DNA of 36,140 nt from Desulfobulbaceae bacterium. Its GTDB lineage: Bacteria; Desulfobacterota; Desulfobulbia; Desulfobulbales; Desulfobulbaceae. The stretch spans positions 1 to 36,140 of the forward strand of contig JAMJFO010000037.1 in assembly GCA_023544645.1 (NCBI GenBank), read 5' to 3'. The notes beneath the pieces were generated by a model. That model saw only the letters and a list, made by a program, of their open reading frames with translations. It was not told the origin of the DNA and searched no databases. Shown piece by piece: positions 32,287 to 36,140 of this stretch (position 1 is its first letter; every line of letters starts with the position of its first letter). The position numbers were made by a program, and so were the translations under genes.

Positions 32287-34662
32287 ATGACTGAAGATTC
32301 GCTCGAACAAATTCGGGTTCCGGCTCTTGTTGTCATCCTTTGCGCGGCGTTCATTCTAAGATTGAATCTTGCGGTTAAGTCATTCTTCTCAACGTTTGAT
32401 ACGTCTACTGTAGGGCTTATGGCTTTACGGATTCTCCGTGAGTTTGAGTATCCTCTCTTCTATTATGGTCAGGATTACATGGGCGCCCTTGAGGCCTATA
32501 GCGCTGCTGTTTTCTTTTCCCTCTTTGGCGTCTCCACTACTATTCTTTCCCTTGCGCCGACATTTTATACTCTTGGCTGGGTTTTTGCTACATACCTTCT
32601 TTTTGCCGAAATTTCCGGCGTTGCCGGGGGGCTTGCCGCCTCCCTGACAGTTGCTGTATGCGGCTGGTATCCCCTTTGGTTTTCAATGGCCACATACGGT
32701 GGATATCCTGCAACTTTCTTTTTCGGTACGCTCTTCCTCTGGCTCATTGTGCTGATTTGCTTTCGTGAGTCTGGTACGACCCGATATTATATTCTTTGCA
32801 CAATCGCCGGATGTGCAGCTGCACTGGGGATATGGACAAACTTCCAGGTTTTTTCCTATCTTGTCGCTGGAGGACTTGTGGTGTCCGTTGTGCTTATCCA
32901 AAAGGATAAAAGACGCCGGCTATCCGGACCTTTCGGTGTGATGGCCCTGGTTGCCTTTCTCGGCCTTATTCCCTTTATTTACAGCAAAATGGGTCCGAGC
33001 GTCGGCATGGATCATTTCGTGGATAAAAGACAAATACACCTCCCAACGAATATCGAAATGTTCCTTGTTGCCATGAAACGGCAATTTCTCTGGCCAGAGA
33101 CACCATTCCCGGGTCTGAGTGAGGCTGCGTTTTTTTCCTATTCCGGTATTATTGGTATCGGTCTTTGGGAACTTGCCAGAAACATAAAAGAAAAAAGAGA
33201 AATCTTCGTTCCACTTGCCTTCATCCCTGTGTTTTTGATCTTGTTTTTGCTTCACCCAAAGGCCGCCACCGGAGCAACCCGCTACACAATTCCCCTTATG
33301 GCCGTTGGAACGGCTCTTTTCGCCGCTACGGCCGTTTCTTCACGAAATAGGATTTTGAAAAACCTTGCTTTTCTGTTCCTTGCAATCTGGACGGGTTTTA
33401 ATTTTATTTCCGCCCTGGCAACCTCCGAGGTAAAAAGTAACAATGCTGAATCCATCCGCGAAAGCCGTCGGCAGATAGTCACTGCCGCTGAAGATCTGGG
33501 GCTTAAGTATATCGAAATTATTGGTTCTGAAATTGATGGTCTTGATGGGCAGAACTTGACCTTTTATGCGAACGACAGAGTGCGTTTTGTGGCTATTCTG
33601 GACGAAAGGCATTTCCCTTCAGCCGATGAGGCGGAGCGCGATAACAACTCAGGACTTTTATGTAAGAGAAGTCATTTTGGCAAGGTTCGCGACTCCCTGA
33701 GTTCCGCTGGTTTTTCATTTAAGCATCGACCGGTTTCCGATAGGGTGATAATTTACGATATCCAGGCTCCAACAGAAAGGTACAGGTCCGTTCCTCCCCG
33801 GGAAATGGATATTCAACTGAGAAATAATATTTTTTATGATCTCGCAGGTAATCTCTTCGACCGGGATGATACAACGGGCATTGAATTTTCTTTTTCAGAA
33901 GCTGTTACCTCTTTCGAGATAGATGTGACTTTGCATTCCCCTTTGGCTGTAGGCGGAATAACTTTTTATTCACCATTGCATACATGGGCCGTCGGGGATT
34001 TCCTGGTCAGGGGTTCCCTTGATGGTAAAAGCTTTTTCCCTCTCTCGGAAGAACTGCAACAGCACCTGCCAGTCAGTCGCGCGGGAAACAAAGCTCTGAT
34101 TATGAGGCATCTCAATCCCGTGGAACTCCGTTTTCCCGCGCAAACGGTGAAATATCTCAAGATTCGCCTGCGTCCGCTGGAAAGTACCCGGAAACCCTGG
34201 TATCTGAGCGAAATGTTCATCTTTGAGCATCTTGGCGAAGGAACACCTGTTACAGAGAAAGAGATTAATGCAATTAGTGTTTCTCTGAATAAAAAGGATA
34301 TCGATTTCTGCTCGGCAGATCCCTGGTTGAGCTCACGTTTATTGAAAACAACAGAGAACATGTCAGTTTATGGCCGGTACAACCGCCGGTATGAAAAGAC
34401 CCGGGTAGATAGACATCTGAAACCACGTCCAGGCCTTGCTTTTGTTATTGATCACTCGGTAGCCGGTGAGGCTGAAAGCATTCTTTGTGACGTTGTGACA
34501 GAAGGGCTTATTGTTCAGCAGGAGGATTTTGGCCATTATCGTCTGTTCACGTTCAAAGGCGCGGAAAAACAGAACCGGGGAGGGCGCGGTCCCATTCTGA
34601 CGTGGAACGATCACATGGTGTTGAAAACAACAGGCCATGTTGGAATGGAGAAAAAACCTTGA
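32287..34662 (+). CDS. GT39-like membrane glycosyltransferase with C-terminal discoidin-like domain
   Basis: A 791-residue protein. The N-terminal half (about 10-385) has roughly ten membrane segments. FDTSTVGLMALRILREFEYPLFYYGQDYMGALEAY is the first periplasmic loop signature of GT39/PMT-type GT-C enzymes, with the catalytic Asp in FDTSTVG; such enzymes take sugar from a polyprenyl-phosphate donor. Residues about 400-500 are extracytoplasmic. About 530-660 resemble an F5/8 type C (discoidin) galactose-binding fold: FLVRGSLDGKSFFPL and TVKYLKIRLRPL. A further C-terminal segment of unknown fold follows. ATG 32287 after AGGG (32277-32280) is preferred over ATG 32233, which has no ribosome binding site. 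The stop overlaps the next gene. The neighbouring GT2 enzyme could supply its donor. Confidence 0.75.
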   Translation: MTEDSLEQIRVPALVVILCAAFILRLNLAVKSFFSTFDTSTVGLMALRILREFEYPLFYYGQDYMGALEAYSAAVFFSLFGVSTTILSLAPTFYTLGWVFATYLLFAEISGVAGGLAASLTVAVCGWYPLWFSMATYGGYPATFFFGTLFLWLIVLICFRESGTTRYYILCTIAGCAAALGIWTNFQVFSYLVAGGLVVSVVLIQKDKRRRLSGPFGVMALVAFLGLIPFIYSKMGPSVGMDHFVDKRQIHLPTNIEMFLVAMKRQFLWPETPFPGLSEAAFFSYSGIIGIGLWELARNIKEKREIFVPLAFIPVFLILFLLHPKAATGATRYTIPLMAVGTALFAATAVSSRNRILKNLAFLFLAIWTGFNFISALATSEVKSNNAESIRESRRQIVTAAEDLGLKYIEIIGSEIDGLDGQNLTFYANDRVRFVAILDERHFPSADEAERDNNSGLLCKRSHFGKVRDSLSSAGFSFKHRPVSDRVIIYDIQAPTERYRSVPPREMDIQLRNNIFYDLAGNLFDRDDTTGIEFSFSEAVTSFEIDVTLHSPLAVGGITFYSPLHTWAVGDFLVRGSLDGKSFFPLSEELQQHLPVSRAGNKALIMRHLNPVELRFPAQTVKYLKIRLRPLESTRKPWYLSEMFIFEHLGEGTPVTEKEINAISVSLNKKDIDFCSADPWLSSRLLKTTENMSVYGRYNRRYEKTRVDRHLKPRPGLAFVIDHSVAGEAESILCDVVTEGLIVQQEDFGHYRLFTFKGAEKQNRGGRGPILTWNDHMVLKTTGHVGMEKKP

Positions 34663-36125
34663 TACAACGTTTGGTAATGGTTGGTCTTGCATTGTTGGCC
34701 GGCGGCCTGCTCACTTTGCCGGTTGTGTTCATGCTCACTCCACAGGGATCAGGCTTTGATGCAGGTTGGCTTTCCGGTGCTGTCTGGCTTCTCATTCCAC
34801 TGATTGTCGCTCTGCGTAAATATCATCCGCAAAACCAGATTTTACGGCCAGCTTCCTGGAAAGAAACACTCCCTGAAATCGTCCTTGTGCTATTCCTCAT
34901 CTGGTATTTATTTACAGGTGCAACGACTCATAGCTGGTTCTACTTTATCCAGTGGTCTCCTTACTCAACGCTCAATCCTTTTCATTCAGGACCTGCATGT
35001 TTCTTTTTCCTCGTATCTTGTTTCTGGATAGTTTTTCTTGTCCGGCGAAATGTCTCCGTCGAACGCTTGATTCTCCTGCTTGTCCTTGGTACACAGGTCA
35101 TCTCCTTTATTTTATTTCTTGACGAGACAAAAGGTTTGCCGCTCTATCGTGACGACCATCCTTCCTTCATGTTCCGGCTGTGGGCATTAGGTAGTATTTT
35201 TCCACGTTTGACTTCCTTTACTCCATTCTGGAATGGCGGTGTTCTGGAGACGGTCATACCCAAAACCGGTATTCTTGGACCGGGATTACTTTTTTTGCCG
35301 CTGTGGAAATTTGCGAAAATTGAGCAGGTCTACACACCGGCCATTGGATTTATTTACATTTTCTTCATCCCCTGGCTGACTGCCGTGTCGCTGAGGTTCA
35401 TGCGCATCTCCTGGACTGGAGCTCTCACCGGTTGTCTGTTGAGCGGTTCCCTTAGCCTGACTTACTTTCTCTGGTCCCTCCACTTTGGTACGATAGGGGC
35501 TAATCTCTCATCGGCCTTTGTTCTTCCGGTTGGCGCCTGCCTGTACAGGATCGTCCTGCTTGAGGATAGAAAAATTCTGACCCTGTTTCTTCTCTCAGTC
35601 TCAGCTTATTTTTTGATTCTCTGGCCTCCCGGGATAATAATGCTTTTCGCAGTGCTGTCAGGTTTTCTTTTTCACCTGCGCAGATTTTCATGGAAAAAGA
35701 TGGGATTCCTCCTCGCTGCAGGGGCAATAACAGCATTGCTCTATCTGCGGCAGGCAGTCATTATTTTACAGGGGACAGAACTCCTTAAATTCGTTACGAG
35801 AGATGTTGGTGGCGGATTTTCCGGCAATGCTTCAGCAATTCAAGTTATTTTGTCCGGCTTCTCTTTGCTGGTGGAGCAAGCCCATAGAGCCAACCCCCTC
35901 CTTGTTCTGTTAGGTGTCGGAGGAGTCTTTGTCCTCAAAGATCGGTCCCTCAGGCTATGGCTTATTCCGATAATAATACTTCTCTTGCTGATAGCGGGCT
36001 TTGGTGGAGCCCTCCTCCCACATCTTCAACTGCATCGGATGATAATTCCCTGCCTGTTCATATTGGTTGTTCCAGCTGTCATAACTAGTGTCCGTACAGC
36101 TGGCTATAACGCGTTGATTTTATAA
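34659..36125 (+). CDS. Multi-pass membrane protein, probable glycan-related
   Basis: A 488-residue integral membrane protein with about 11-12 hydrophobic segments. The start is TTG 34659: GGAG lies 8 nt upstream at 34647-34650 and the TTG overlaps the previous stop codon (TTGA); an upstream ATG at 34602 lies inside the preceding gene. YRDDHPSFMFRLWALGSIFPRLTSFTPFWNGG in the first large loop recalls the YfhO/PTPS-related membrane families, which act on lipid-linked sugars; I cannot name a substrate. It ends 15 bases before the window edge. Related proteins are often longer, so a truncation is possible; the stop is followed by a run of seven A. It is translationally coupled to the GT39-like gene. 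Confidence 0.65.
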   Translation: MIQRLVMVGLALLAGGLLTLPVVFMLTPQGSGFDAGWLSGAVWLLIPLIVALRKYHPQNQILRPASWKETLPEIVLVLFLIWYLFTGATTHSWFYFIQWSPYSTLNPFHSGPACFFFLVSCFWIVFLVRRNVSVERLILLLVLGTQVISFILFLDETKGLPLYRDDHPSFMFRLWALGSIFPRLTSFTPFWNGGVLETVIPKTGILGPGLLFLPLWKFAKIEQVYTPAIGFIYIFFIPWLTAVSLRFMRISWTGALTGCLLSGSLSLTYFLWSLHFGTIGANLSSAFVLPVGACLYRIVLLEDRKILTLFLLSVSAYFLILWPPGIIMLFAVLSGFLFHLRRFSWKKMGFLLAAGAITALLYLRQAVIILQGTELLKFVTRDVGGGFSGNASAIQVILSGFSLLVEQAHRANPLLVLLGVGGVFVLKDRSLRLWLIPIIILLLLIAGFGGALLPHLQLHRMIIPCLFILVVPAVITSVRTAGYNALIL

Positions 36126-36140
36126 CAAAAAAATAGAAAA

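Overview
The window looks like a chromosomal segment of an anaerobic Gram-negative bacterium of the Desulfobacterota, most likely a Desulfobulbales/Desulfobacterales-type sulfate reducer or relative. This is an inference from the mix of genes: a selenocysteine formate dehydrogenase with hydrogenase-type electron-transfer subunits, a RACo-like corrinoid activator, a multiheme c-type cytochrome, an Mpl murein-recycling ligase, RND efflux genes and xerC-hslV-hslU synteny. No rRNA or tRNA gene is visible, so the placement cannot be confirmed from the window alone.

Layout. Bases 238-4945 (+) hold rtcB, xerC, hslV, hslU and a small zinc-ribbon protein, followed by a hairpin terminator. Bases 5048-12703 (-) hold dnaE, a pentapeptide-repeat lipoprotein, a five-heme cytochrome, a TIM-barrel protein and an M18 aminopeptidase. 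Bases 12871-13965 (+) encode a homologue of the tRNA-queuosine mannosyltransferase. Bases 14071-19785 (+) hold a TetR-regulated RND efflux operon (tetR, adaptor, pump) and a shikimate-kinase-like gene with an altered P-loop. The TetR promoter is clear, and two copies of a CGGTCGA element flank it. Bases 19915-24399 hold a periplasmic protein, a small soluble protein overlapping mpl, a small membrane protein, an orphan Hpt protein on the minus strand, tilS and a small exported protein.

The most interesting part is the four-gene operon at 24694-30672 (+): fdhA with an in-frame UGA (Sec135) and a visible SECIS hairpin, an iron-sulfur HydB/AsrA-like subunit, a flavin/2Fe-2S HydG/AsrB-like subunit and a RACo-like 2Fe-2S/ASKHA ATPase. 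All three junctions are 4-bp ATGA overlaps and a good sigma70-type promoter lies upstream. The arrangement suggests that formate (or NAD(P)H) electrons pass through the Fe-S and flavin subunits to an ATP-dependent reductive activator, possibly of a corrinoid methyltransferase encoded elsewhere.

From about 30.7 kb to the end the sequence looks more A/T-rich by eye and carries surface-glycan type genes: a DPM1-like GT2 glycosyltransferase (-), a transposase remnant, a GT39-like membrane protein fused to a discoidin-like domain, and a further multi-pass membrane protein. This looks like an accessory, probably acquired, region.
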